Assembly (NCBI RefSeq): GCF_000695255.1
Contig: NZ_JMIB01000043.1
Coordinates: forward strand, 92,294 to 156,293
Reading direction: 5' to 3'
DNA length: 64,000 nt
From: Photobacterium galatheae
GTDB taxonomy: Bacteria; Pseudomonadota; Gammaproteobacteria; Enterobacterales; Vibrionaceae
Below, piece by piece: positions 36,446-45,538 of this stretch (its first letter is position 1; each line of letters starts with the position of its first letter). The position numbers were made by a program, and so were the translations under genes. The notes under the pieces were generated by a model. It searched no databases and was not told the DNA's origin. It saw nothing but the letters and a program-made list of their open reading frames with translations.

Positions 36446-36836
36446 CTGATTCAATCGCTGCTCGTTATCGGCGCTCTCCAGAAAAGAAGGAACTCAGTCC
36501 AATTTGTGCGATTTGATTTATGATCCGATCAATCCATAAAAAGGACTGAGCCTTGCCAGTTATCGCCCCCATCTTTCGGCCAGAACGCCGAATTGTATAA
36601 AGCGATTGAATTCCCCCAGTGAACTTAATGCGCGACATACAATTGCATCCCACCGAATAAGCCTCTGCTCAAATACCCCTGCCTCAGGAAAAATTTCACG
36701 ATCTATCCGACTGGAAATCATTACATTCCAAGATTATAGTGTGCGGCATTCACCAGTGCCGTTGCTGCACGAATCACTATCAAGCATGTCGTCTCATGCG
36801 CTATATATTTGATTATCTAAACAATAGGAAAATATC
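36446..36836. other. Intergenic segment with inverted repeat, possible insertion scar
   Basis: No convincing gene. CTCAGTCC (36493-36500) and GGACTGAG (36543-36550) form an eight-base inverted repeat around 42 bases. A frame on the minus strand across 36465-36653 has no recognisable protein. The segment may be decayed mobile DNA at the downstream edge of the FtsK-like operon. Confidence 0.4.
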
Positions 36837-37196
36837 ATGAAATATATTTTAACTGCAATTTTCTCAATACTTTCATTGAATGTATACGCTGCAAACATGA
36901 AATCTGTCGTTGGGACAATTGATCAAGTTCAGGTTATGGGCAAGAACTACGAAACTTACACCACCAATGGTGAAGCGATCGCTTTTATCCACATGGACGA
37001 ACTGCCTGTTTCCTGTAATAACCCCGGCAAATATAAGCGAGTGGCCATCACCTCAAATCACCCAGCATTTAATATCGTTGTCAGCACTGCATTAGCGGCA
37101 AAAGCAGCAAACCAAAAAGTAGAGTTATACTATCTAGATGAATGTACGCTATGGAATTCAAATGCTTGGGATTTTGCTATTTTAACGACGAAGTAA
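36837..37196 (+). CDS. Small secreted protein of unknown function
   Basis: 119 residues with a signal peptide (MKYILTAIFSILSLNVYA-A). The mature part is about 101 residues with two Cys likely paired (VSCNNPG and DECTLWN) and a helix (STALAAKAANQKVELYYLD). The general plan (small beta-rich domain, central helix, disulfide) weakly recalls OB-fold B subunits of AB5 toxins such as SubB, but no A subunit is near. Function not assigned. Confidence 0.8.
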   Translation: MKYILTAIFSILSLNVYAANMKSVVGTIDQVQVMGKNYETYTTNGEAIAFIHMDELPVSCNNPGKYKRVAITSNHPAFNIVVSTALAAKAANQKVELYYLDECTLWNSNAWDFAILTTK

Positions 37197-37293
37197 GCAA
37201 TTGTAGTCACTTTTTTACCTCGACACTGCATGCTGTACATATTTTTCAGTCTGTCGTGGCATAAAATGACAACAGGGCAAAACAACCCGTCAT

Positions 37294-37318
37294 GGAAAGC
37301 GGCATCCAGCCGCTTTCC
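37294..37318. terminator. Hairpin between convergent genes, terminator-like without U tract
   Basis: Ten-base perfect stem GGAAAGCGGC / GCCGCTTTCC with a five-base loop between two convergent genes. There is no T run on either side, so termination is uncertain. Confidence 0.4.
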
Positions 37319-37386
37319 CATTCAGCAAAAAATCGAGTGCCTCCAATAATTTTCACACCCTTTTCAAAATCACACCATGATGACGC

Positions 37387-38463
37387 TTAATAACCCTTCA
37401 GATTAAGCCGAATCAATTTTGAAAATGCGCTGAGCGCTTTTTTCCCTTCCGCATTGGCGAATGGCATCGCGGCTTCAGGCGTCAGGAGAAACTCCCGTTC
37501 GCAACCATCTCCATTCGGCCTCTCCCAGAACAACAAGCCGTTATTTCTCAAACTGATTTGATAATAGCCATGCTCAGAACGTTTACACCCCTCAAATTCC
37601 GAGGCTTCTGATTCCTTTCGACCATACTTCGCCCGCATCGTTTCAGGAAGCGGATGCGAGTAAGCACTGTATTCATGTGGCTGATTAACCTGTGATGAGA
37701 GAAACCAACGCCAGGGGTTGATCATCTCGCCAGTTGCCAGCGAAAAATAGCTGGTGTAATCACTCGTACCATTCGCACCTGTGCCCGCCCGCCTCACATA
37801 AAAACGAACCCCCAGCCATAAGCCATTCAGGAAAACGGGCGCAACATAAGTTTCATCGTACTTTTCTGAACCCGGATGTTCCAAAGCATACACCAGCGTC
37901 TCCAGTTGCCGTTCGGCCCTTTCCTCAGACGTAACACGATCATTGAAAATCGTATTTATCACCTTGCTGCTCGGAAAGTTGGCGGCCAGTTCAATTGAAT
38001 TGTCACCACCATAGGCGACGTCTCGGTATTGCCAGCCAAACCAGTCTTTCCATGCTCCTTTTTTCCATTTGAGCGTTTTTTGCAGCGCAGAAAGAAATTC
38101 CTCCTCTCCGCAATTTTTATCGAGGTCATGGTATTCAAATTTGAGTGACAAAGGTAAAGACTTGGTACCGGATACGGTAGACCACTGCCCTGCAATGTGA
38201 TTGCCGGGCTGCCCGCTCAGTTCCCAGCGGCCGGTATCTCCCTGTTCGACCCAGAATCCATCTTTCAGCGTCAGTGTAATCGGTGTTTTGTAACGCTGAT
38301 AATAGTAAACCGCCTGCTGACCTGAATCCTGAAAACACACTTTGATCGGCGACTTACCGATAGTGCCAGACCACACACCAGCCGGTGATAATGGCGAGGC
38401 TGAAACGGTTGAAGAGAGACTCAACAAGAGCGAGATGGGGAGGACAACACTGAGTTTTTTCAC
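37387..38463 (-). CDS. Secreted protein of unknown function
   Basis: 358 residues if it starts at the GTG at 38463, which puts a clean signal peptide first (VKKLSVVLPISLLLSLSSTVSA-S). Longer in-frame starts exist upstream but would bury the signal. The mature N-terminus (GVWSGTIGKSPIKVCFQ...YYYQRYKTPITL) looks like a beta-sandwich or lipocalin-like module. The C-terminal part contains Cys pairs (FEGCKRSEHGYYQISLRNNG, NGDGCEREFLLTPEA). No family recognised; monocistronic. Confidence 0.75.
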   Translation of the reverse strand: MKKLSVVLPISLLLSLSSTVSASPLSPAGVWSGTIGKSPIKVCFQDSGQQAVYYYQRYKTPITLTLKDGFWVEQGDTGRWELSGQPGNHIAGQWSTVSGTKSLPLSLKFEYHDLDKNCGEEEFLSALQKTLKWKKGAWKDWFGWQYRDVAYGGDNSIELAANFPSSKVINTIFNDRVTSEERAERQLETLVYALEHPGSEKYDETYVAPVFLNGLWLGVRFYVRRAGTGANGTSDYTSYFSLATGEMINPWRWFLSSQVNQPHEYSAYSHPLPETMRAKYGRKESEASEFEGCKRSEHGYYQISLRNNGLLFWERPNGDGCEREFLLTPEAAMPFANAEGKKALSAFSKLIRLNLKGY

Positions 38464-38825
38464 ACGATACCTGCAATTCGAGGATAAAGATTTAACATGG
38501 GATGAAGGCCAAAGATGACATGACATTGAAATCTGTTTCATTCACCTTTTTCGCAACACTATCTTCAGTGCTTAACGCCATGATTTAAACCAGAAAAGAC
38601 CGGTTTCTTTACCTGTGTTCCAATTTACGGCACTTGATGTGCTGCGGCTTCAAAATTGACCACTGGTTTCTCACCGTTCAGCCGGCTATTTCTCCATGTG
38701 CAGTGAAGCCAAATTTCACTCAAGCCACTGATTTAACTAATGATAATTTACACACATTCAACAACCCAGTAGGATGCGCACTTGCCACGGACTCGTGCGT
38801 CACTCACGCTCATTATAAGGAAATC

Positions 38826-39368
38826 ATGGTGTTGTATTCAGACAGACTCTTGATGCGTCCCGTATGTCAGACCGATCTTGAAGATTTATTTGCGATCTAT
38901 GGAGACCCGGAAACCAATCGGTTCAATCCTGCCGGGCCTTTTCCAAATATTCAGTATGCAGAATCTGTCATGGCCGGCTGGCTAAAGCACTGGAATGAAC
39001 ATGGCTTTGGTGTCTGGGCGATAGCAACCCAGAAAGAGCCGGAAAACGTGATCGGTTTTGGCGGCCTGAGTCTCTTTCAGTTTGAGGGAAAAACGATGAA
39101 TAACCTGGGCTACCGGCTAAGCACGGCCTCTTGGGGGAAAGGGTATGCAACGGAATTTTCTAAACGCGCACTGTCTTTTGGTTTTGTCGAATTAGGATTC
39201 GAACAAATCTCAGCAAGAGTCCGGGAAAACCACCTCGCATCCATTCAAGTACTGAAAAAATCAGGGTTCAGGAACGAGAAAAAAATTCAGGATGTCATGG
39301 ATGCACCGGCAAGTTTACTCTTTCAAATCAGCAAAACGGAGTGGGAAGCATCAGCAGCAATCGCCTGA
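38826..39368 (+). CDS. GNAT acetyltransferase, RimJ/RimL type
   Basis: 180 residues from the ATG at 38826 (AAGGAA ribosome site). Acetyl-CoA fold of the Acetyltransf_3 group: TDRLLMRP-like start (YSDRLLMRPVCQTDLEDLF), YRLSTASWGKGYATEFSKRA for CoA binding, and VRENHLASIQVLKKSGFR. Substrate unknown; it may acetylate an N-terminal or small amine. Confidence 0.88.
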   Translation: MVLYSDRLLMRPVCQTDLEDLFAIYGDPETNRFNPAGPFPNIQYAESVMAGWLKHWNEHGFGVWAIATQKEPENVIGFGGLSLFQFEGKTMNNLGYRLSTASWGKGYATEFSKRALSFGFVELGFEQISARVRENHLASIQVLKKSGFRNEKKIQDVMDAPASLLFQISKTEWEASAAIA

Positions 39369-39424
39369 ATCAACTGGAATCTATTGGCTCTCTGCCATGT
39401 CTCCCCGTTCATGCTCACGCCGAT

Positions 39425-40627
39425 TCACTGCATCTGCACCATCGCTCGGATCAGCACACCATCCTGAATCCGGTCACTGGGATAGGCGATCACTTGATCG
39501 CCGGCTGAGAGCCCTTCCAGCACCTCGGCATACTGACCGGTCAGATGGCCAATTTGAATCGTCTGCAAACGGGCGCGACCATCGGCATCGCGAAATACTG
39601 CCCAGTCACGGCCGTGGCGAAAAATAGCCCCAATCGGCACCCGAAGCGCCTGATCGTCATGCCAGACGGCGATGCTGACATCCACCTGAAACCCGTGACC
39701 AAGCGCCGCCCATGTCTCCTTCGGATCAGAAAAATCGATGAGCACATTCACGCGCTGTTCTTCAATACCGAGCGATGAAACCTTAGTCGTGCCTGCCGGT
39801 TCAATCCGCCGCACAACACCGTTTAAGACACCAGAACCACCCCAGTTTTCAATCTCAACCCGATCGCCGGGAGTGATCCGCACGGCATCACGCGATAGCA
39901 AATCCGCAGCAATTTCGAGATTTTCCGGATCGCCGGTTTCAAGCAAAGGCGTGCCCGCAGTCACAACAGCTTCGCTTTCCTGAAACATCCGCAGAATTTT
40001 CCCGCTGACTGGGGCGATGATCTGAACGTGATGGCTCGCGGCTGCTGCCACCGCTGCAGGTTGCACCAGTGCTGCCTTCGCCTGTTGAAATTCCGCTTCT
40101 CTTTGCAACAAGACAGACTCAGCCTCCGCAAGCCCTGCTTGTGCCGCGCGAAGGAACTGCCGCGCCTGATCCTGCCGGTCGAGGGATACCGCATCCTTTT
40201 GTGCGAGCTGACCAGCCCGCCTGAAATCGATCCGGGCATATTCAAGACGGGCTAAAGCACTCTTCACCTGTGCTCTGGCTGCATCTCGGGACTCTTCCGC
40301 CGCCTGCATGGCGGATTCACGCTCAAGCTGCGTGCGGGCATCCAGCAGCGGCGGTACCACTGGGCGCATGACGGCCAGTACCATCCCGGCGGAAACCTCG
40401 TCCCCCGCATCTTTTTCAATCCGCAGCAGGCGACCGGATACCGGCGCGGTCAGAGTGTAGACATCTTTGACACGCGTGATGGCATCATCGTCCACGGTTT
40501 TGGTCATCGGCCCTTCAGTCACGATCACGATTTCGACGTCGATCGCACGTGGCCAGAAGGCAAAAAACAGACCCGCCACCAGCAGAAAGAGAAACAGCAG
40601 TGTCCAGCGGTATTTCCGAAATGACAT
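39425..40627 (-). CDS. HlyD/RND-type periplasmic adaptor of ABC export system
   Basis: 400 residues. An N-terminal membrane anchor (WTLLFLFLLVAGLFFAFWP) is followed by a lipoyl-like domain (YTLTAPVSGRLLRIEKDAGD), a helical hairpin (about 95-190), the second lipoyl half (IIAPVSGKILRMFQESEAVV) and beta-barrel domains. It should bridge the FtsX-type permease to an outer-membrane channel. It follows the permease gene by three bases. Confidence 0.92.
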   Translation of the reverse strand: MSFRKYRWTLLFLFLLVAGLFFAFWPRAIDVEIVIVTEGPMTKTVDDDAITRVKDVYTLTAPVSGRLLRIEKDAGDEVSAGMVLAVMRPVVPPLLDARTQLERESAMQAAEESRDAARAQVKSALARLEYARIDFRRAGQLAQKDAVSLDRQDQARQFLRAAQAGLAEAESVLLQREAEFQQAKAALVQPAAVAAAASHHVQIIAPVSGKILRMFQESEAVVTAGTPLLETGDPENLEIAADLLSRDAVRITPGDRVEIENWGGSGVLNGVVRRIEPAGTTKVSSLGIEEQRVNVLIDFSDPKETWAALGHGFQVDVSIAVWHDDQALRVPIGAIFRHGRDWAVFRDADGRARLQTIQIGHLTGQYAEVLEGLSAGDQVIAYPSDRIQDGVLIRAMVQMQ

Positions 40628-40630
40628 CGA

Positions 40631-42991
40631 TTATTCCCTTTCCTTGAGCACGCTGAGCAGGTCAAGCTCTCTCAGACGATACAGTGCCAGCAAGCCGCTG
40701 AGGACGGCTGCGATCAGGATCGCGATCACGGCATAGCCGTAAGTCGATCCCTCAATCGCAAAAGGAATGCGGTAAAGGTCGGATGCAAAGAAAGTCACAA
40801 TTAACCTCACCAGTCCGTATCCGAGAATACAGCCCAGTGGCAGTGCCAGAAATGTCAGCAGAGCAACTTCGCCGCCCAGAATCCAGGCGACTTCTCTTTG
40901 ATGAAAACCAAGCACGCGCAGCAGTGAAAATTCCCGGGAGCGCTCGATCAGTGTCAGCCGCGCATTGTTGTACACCACACCAAACGCCAGCACCGATGCA
41001 AACAGCACATAAAAGGTCACAATAGTGAACAGATTTTGTTGGATCAGCCTGCGAAACAGCGCCTCAGACACATCCAGTGAGGTGACACCAGCCACAAAGG
41101 GCATCTCTCTGATTTTGCGATAAAAAGACCTTTGTTTTGTAGCGTCCACCGTGACAATCGCCGTATTGGCGACTGGGCCATCGCGGAGATAACGGTTGAG
41201 CGTCGTTCGATTCATGTAAGCGGACAATCCGACATATTCCTTGCTGACGCCGGTCACGGGAATCCAAAGCTCTGGCATCCGGCCTTCAAGCACTTCAATC
41301 CCAAGCAAATCGCCCTGTCTGACATTCAGATACCGTGCAAGCCACGCGTTCAGCACGACACCTTCCGCAGGCAAAAAGATTTTCCGACCGGACATGTCCA
41401 GCGGATAGCTCAGCTCTGCCCCCGGGTCCAGTCCCTGAACCGCCGTCCGTTTCGAAACATGCCCAGAAACCAGGCGAGCAGAGACGTTGCGCTGTAATTC
41501 AACCTTCAGCACGCCATCCAGATGACGCAGATCCGCAGCAGCGCTGTCGGGCCGGATTTCCGTAAAACTAAGGGTCATATCCTGACGGTTATTGCGGTGA
41601 AAAAATGAGTCGAGCATGACATCAATCGAATCGAAAAAATTCAGCGTCGACAGCAGCAAAGCAATCGCCATTGTCACGCCCAAAACCGTTAACCCCGAAC
41701 GGAACGGCCAGCGCACAAGATGCCGAATGATCATACGGCCGGATGGGGTGATCCCCCGAAACAGACCCATTTTTTCTCCGAACCCGGTCTGGTAACGTGG
41801 TGGCGGCGGTGGTGCCATAGCAACAGCCGGCGGCAGCCTGACAGCCTTGCGAATGGCGGCCATGGCACCCAAACTTGCGGCCGCGATGCTGATGGCAGCC
41901 GCCCCGAGAAAAACATCCGGCGTGATATGGTAGCGAAGCACAGGAAACTTGAAATATTCAATGTACATTTGCGCCATACCGTGGCCCATCCATCCCCCTG
42001 AAAGCCAGCCAATCCCAATCCCAATACAGGCGATCATCAGCGCCGTTTGCAGATAATGAAATCCAATCGCCATATCGCCATAGCCAATGGCTTTGAGAAG
42101 GCCGATCTGTCCGCGTTCTGTTTCCACCAACCGGCCAATGGCGATATTCAGCAGAAAAACCGCGATCACCAGAAAAATTGGCGGCATGATGCGAGTCATG
42201 GATTTCAATTCCTTCAGCTCACTGTCGATGAAGGAATCGGACAACTGGTCTTTTCGTGTATAAGCACCGGTCCCGCCGTACCGTGCAAGGATCTGGTCAA
42301 GCTCAGCGATCACTTCATCCGGATTCGCGGCGGGGCTGAGTTTCAGGGCTACCGTATTCAGCGCCCCGTCCAGATTGCCTGCCGATGCCAGAGCATCGCG
42401 GTTCATCCAGAAAATCCCAAACCGCCTGTTATCCGGAATCAAATCGCCGGGACCGAGCGCATAAACAAATTCCGGCGATAACGCGATACCGGCGACTGTA
42501 AAAGCATGCCGCTTGCCGTAAATCGTCGCCTGAATCCGATCGCCCGGACGCAAATCATGCGCTTCGGCAAACGCCTCATGCACCAACAACTGACTGGCTG
42601 AATCCGCCGCCGGCCATTTGCCGGTACGCAGCACCAGTTGATTGAGTGGTGCAGTTCCTTCCGGCAGTGAAACGAACAGGCCCCGAACCGGCTCAATCAC
42701 ATCTGGCATGTCGAGCAGCGCGTATTGACGAATACTCGCGTCTGCGCTGACTACGCCAGAAATTTGCCTGATTTCAGCCATCGTGCGATTTGGTGCCCGC
42801 TTGAGATTGGCAAAAACATCGGCAAAGCGGTATTGCTCGTAATAAAGATTTCGGGTCAGCTCAAGGGAGCGATAAGTGCCAGAGGAAAGCACCATCATGG
42901 CCACCGCAGCGGCAATGACAAGGGCGATTGCCAGCACCTGCCCCCGAATTTGCCAGAGATTGCGGATCAGTTTTTTCTCCAGCGCACGCAT
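40631..42991 (-). CDS. FtsX-family ABC export permease, duplicated
   Basis: 786 residues with two FtsX repeats. An N-terminal helix and large periplasmic domain (MacB_PCD-like, 45-240) precede three helices near 265-385. A second transmembrane helix (GLTVLGVTMAIALLLSTLNF), a periplasmic domain and three more helices (from about 650) follow. This is the LolC/MacB-like type VII ABC fold in duplicated form. It works with the ATPase just upstream and the HlyD adaptor just downstream, six and three bases away. Confidence 0.92.
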   Translation of the reverse strand: MRALEKKLIRNLWQIRGQVLAIALVIAAAVAMMVLSSGTYRSLELTRNLYYEQYRFADVFANLKRAPNRTMAEIRQISGVVSADASIRQYALLDMPDVIEPVRGLFVSLPEGTAPLNQLVLRTGKWPAADSASQLLVHEAFAEAHDLRPGDRIQATIYGKRHAFTVAGIALSPEFVYALGPGDLIPDNRRFGIFWMNRDALASAGNLDGALNTVALKLSPAANPDEVIAELDQILARYGGTGAYTRKDQLSDSFIDSELKELKSMTRIMPPIFLVIAVFLLNIAIGRLVETERGQIGLLKAIGYGDMAIGFHYLQTALMIACIGIGIGWLSGGWMGHGMAQMYIEYFKFPVLRYHITPDVFLGAAAISIAAASLGAMAAIRKAVRLPPAVAMAPPPPPRYQTGFGEKMGLFRGITPSGRMIIRHLVRWPFRSGLTVLGVTMAIALLLSTLNFFDSIDVMLDSFFHRNNRQDMTLSFTEIRPDSAAADLRHLDGVLKVELQRNVSARLVSGHVSKRTAVQGLDPGAELSYPLDMSGRKIFLPAEGVVLNAWLARYLNVRQGDLLGIEVLEGRMPELWIPVTGVSKEYVGLSAYMNRTTLNRYLRDGPVANTAIVTVDATKQRSFYRKIREMPFVAGVTSLDVSEALFRRLIQQNLFTIVTFYVLFASVLAFGVVYNNARLTLIERSREFSLLRVLGFHQREVAWILGGEVALLTFLALPLGCILGYGLVRLIVTFFASDLYRIPFAIEGSTYGYAVIAILIAAVLSGLLALYRLRELDLLSVLKERE

Positions 42992-42997
42992 GATTTC

Positions 42998-43720
42998 CTA
43001 CCACATCAGTGCCGAAGCAGGCTGGCGTTTTTCGTTCCGTTCTTCTTTGGCGATCCGGCCATCGGCAAAATACAACACCCGGTCGCCAATCGCGGCAATC
43101 GAAGCATTATGAGTGATGATGATGGTTGTGGTACCCAGCGTTTCATTCACCCCGGCAAGCGCGTCCAGTACCTTAATGCCTGTGGCACTGTCGAGTGCGC
43201 CGGTTGGCTCGTCACACAGCAGCACCCTGGGTTTTTTCACCAGCGCCCGCGCCACGGCAACGCGCTGCTGCTCCCCGCCGGAAAGCTGTGAGGGAAAATG
43301 ATCGGCGCGGGCTTTCAGGCCGACCATCTCCAGCGCTTCATCCACAGGCATCGGGTCCGACACAATCTCTGAAACCAGGGCAACGTTTTCCCGAGCATTG
43401 AGGCTGGGGATCAGGTTGTAGAACTGAAACACAAAGCCGGCATAATGGCGGCGGTATTGGGTAAGAAATCGATCGTCCTGCCCGGTCAGTTCCTTTCCTT
43501 CAAACAGGATCTGACCATCTGTCGGGGTATCCAGTCCGCCAATCAGGTTCAGAAAGGTTGATTTCCCGCTTCCCGACGGCCCAAGCATGACAATCATCTC
43601 GCCCTGTCGGATCGCCAGATCCACGCCACGCAAGGCTCTGACCTCAATCTCGCCGGTGGTATAGGTTTTCGTCAGGCCACTGATTTGGTAGGCGATCTTC
43701 TGATTCGGGGAGTTGTTCAT
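42998..43720 (-). CDS. ABC ATPase of LolD/MacB type
   Basis: 240 residues. Walker [10 protein letters not shown] (47-55), Q-loop ([10 protein letters not shown]), signature [10 protein letters not shown], Walker [13 protein letters not shown] and switch His (IITHNASIA) are complete. First gene of a three-gene export operon with FtsX permease and HlyD adaptor. The substrate is not deducible; related systems export peptides, lipids or drugs. Confidence 0.94.
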   Translation of the reverse strand: MNNSPNQKIAYQISGLTKTYTTGEIEVRALRGVDLAIRQGEMIVMLGPSGSGKSTFLNLIGGLDTPTDGQILFEGKELTGQDDRFLTQYRRHYAGFVFQFYNLIPSLNARENVALVSEIVSDPMPVDEALEMVGLKARADHFPSQLSGGEQQRVAVARALVKKPRVLLCDEPTGALDSATGIKVLDALAGVNETLGTTTIIITHNASIAAIGDRVLYFADGRIAKEERNEKRQPASALMW

Positions 43721-44148
43721 CTCATGCGCTCACTTCTGTCAGTCTTTGAATCCATGAGCCCAGATCCGCACGCTGATTCAACCCCACATTGCGCAGGCTC
43801 CGCCTTGTTTCAAGCACAGGCAAACGACTGAAAAAATCACGAAAGGATTAAAAACTCAGTCATTTCTGGCTTTAAGCATAGGCAATGGCACAGCATTCAG
43901 GACGACCCTGAAAGTGACGAATGGCTCATTTCTCATGAAACAGCCGGTCATCTCCCTTTTCAGGCACGCTCGGAGTATCACTTCAGGGATCGCATGTTCT
44001 GATGGTTCCGATTCTGTCTCGTGCATTCGACACAGCTTCGCTGGCACTGCGGCCATACTCTTTCCATGATGCCAACTTTCGGCCAGATCCCCCGATTGGC
44101 CGACAGGAGAAGTATCATACTCATCCCCACAAGCCTTAGGAAAATCAC
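43721..44148. other. Intergenic region with no gene seen
   Basis: About 430 bases between divergent transcription units. Frames here have no recognisable protein features. It must hold the promoter of the ABC operon and of the PliG-like gene. Confidence 0.5.
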
Positions 44149-44580
44149 ATGAAGATTCAATTTGCTGTTCTGAAGCCAATCAAACTGCTCCTGGGTCTTA
44201 TTCTGTTCATGATCACGATGTTTGCAGCAGCCGATGATATCCGAACGGAACAAGTACAATTTAACAAAGGAACTTCCGGCACTGTCGTCGAAGACACGAT
44301 TAAAGGCTATGAAGTTGTTGATTACGTCCTCAATGCCCGGGAAGGGCAACACATGAACGTCAGCATGGCGACCAAAAACACCGCAACCTATTTCAATATT
44401 ATGGCGCCGGGAGAAAACGAAGCCGCGATGTTTAACGGTTCAGTCAACGGCAACCAGTTCGAAGGCAAACTCCCGGCGAATGGCGACTACAAAGTTCGGG
44501 TCTATATGATGCGCTCCGCCGCACGCCGCAATGAGGTTGCAGATTATCGTCTGGAAATCATCATCGACAGCGGAAAATAG
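44149..44580 (+). CDS. Periplasmic protein resembling PliG-type lysozyme inhibitor
   Basis: 143 residues with a signal peptide (LLGLILFMITMFAAA-D). The mature part follows the PliG/YcgK pattern: VQFNKGTSGTVVEDTIKGYE, then a GQxxxVS stretch (REGQHMNVSMATKNTATYF), LPANGDYKVRVYMMRSAARR and a closing beta strand. PliG blocks goose-type lysozyme in the periplasm of E. coli. Similar domains are often annotated only as hypothetical or DNA-breaking-rejoining proteins. The assignment is from remembered family pattern and is moderate. Confidence 0.6.
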   Translation: MKIQFAVLKPIKLLLGLILFMITMFAAADDIRTEQVQFNKGTSGTVVEDTIKGYEVVDYVLNAREGQHMNVSMATKNTATYFNIMAPGENEAAMFNGSVNGNQFEGKLPANGDYKVRVYMMRSAARRNEVADYRLEIIIDSGK

Positions 44581-44835
44581 CTTGGAGAAATTTGCCTTCG
44601 GGCTGCACCCGCATCGAAAACGCATCGTCATAAAGACGCCTGCCTTCAAAACATCACCATCCAAACAGCGAATGGAATACTCGTCCGGCACTGTTTCCAT
44701 TCGCTGTGTCTGAACATCCTCAGGTCGCCCGGCAGGCAAAATAAAACCTTTATTCCTGCTTCTGTTTCAATACGTTGCCCATACTGAGCGCCTCTGATAA
44801 ACTCCGCCCTCTTCCGTTTCCGATGTATACAATCG

Positions 44836-45501
44836 ATGTTTCGCACCTTCCTGATTGCTTCACTGACGCTTTTCCCGCTCACAGGCACAGCCACTGAACT
44901 TGCGGTGGGCCTGCAAAGTACATTCAGCCAGATCGAAATCCAGGATCCCGCGAACGAAGACAAAGAATTGGCCGTGATGACCAGTGATTACCAGCTTTTT
45001 CCGACGGTTTCGTTGATCTCCGATCCCTATTATTTTTCTGATGACACAAACTTTGGCGTTCAGTTTCAGGTCGACTGGTCCTATTTTAAAGCCGATCAGC
45101 AGGCCCTGAAAAACAGTGCATCCAGTGTTGATCTCGGCACATCGATCAAAGCCTACGCAATCACAGCCGTGCCCGTGGTGTTTTATCAGTTCAATCGACA
45201 CGCCGCCAAAGACTGGAATATCAAACTCGGTGCCGGACTGGGGATGGGTTACTTAGATTTAACCGGGAATTATAGGATCACGAATACAGAGGCAGAATCC
45301 GGTGAAATCAGGAAGGTGAACAAGAACGGACTGGGCATGGCGATTAATATTTACCTTGAAGGTAACGTCGGTAACCACATGTTGCTGCTGTATAACTTCA
45401 GTCCAATTTTGAGTGATCAAACAAATGACTTTCAGGAGCACAATGTCGTGGTGGCCTATAAGTACCGATTCAGTCTTGATCATCTCTGGTCTGCCGAATA
45501 A
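44836..45501 (+). CDS. Outer-membrane beta-barrel protein
   Basis: 221 residues. A short signal peptide (FRTFLIASLTLFPLTGTATE) is followed by alternating amphipathic strands (DTNFGVQFQVDWSYFKAD, WNIKLGAGLGMGYLDLTGNY, NVVVAYKYRFSLDHLWS). No family is certain; it looks like a small porin-like or opacity-type barrel. It ends at a terminator shared with the convergent decarboxylase gene. Confidence 0.7.
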   Translation: MFRTFLIASLTLFPLTGTATELAVGLQSTFSQIEIQDPANEDKELAVMTSDYQLFPTVSLISDPYYFSDDTNFGVQFQVDWSYFKADQQALKNSASSVDLGTSIKAYAITAVPVVFYQFNRHAAKDWNIKLGAGLGMGYLDLTGNYRITNTEAESGEIRKVNKNGLGMAINIYLEGNVGNHMLLLYNFSPILSDQTNDFQEHNVVVAYKYRFSLDHLWSAE

Positions 45502-45503
45502 AC

Positions 45504-45532
45504 AAAAAAGCGCTCTGTGTTGAGCGCTTTTT
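45504..45532. terminator. Bidirectional terminator
   Basis: AAAAAGCGCTC / GAGCGCTTTTT stem with A and T runs on both sides, between convergent genes. Confidence 0.9.
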
Positions 45533-45538
45533 CAGTTT

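Noticed and set aside
36465..36653. Transposase remnant on the minus strand
   Set aside because: The frame has no recognisable transposase motif; only the inverted repeat supports mobile DNA.
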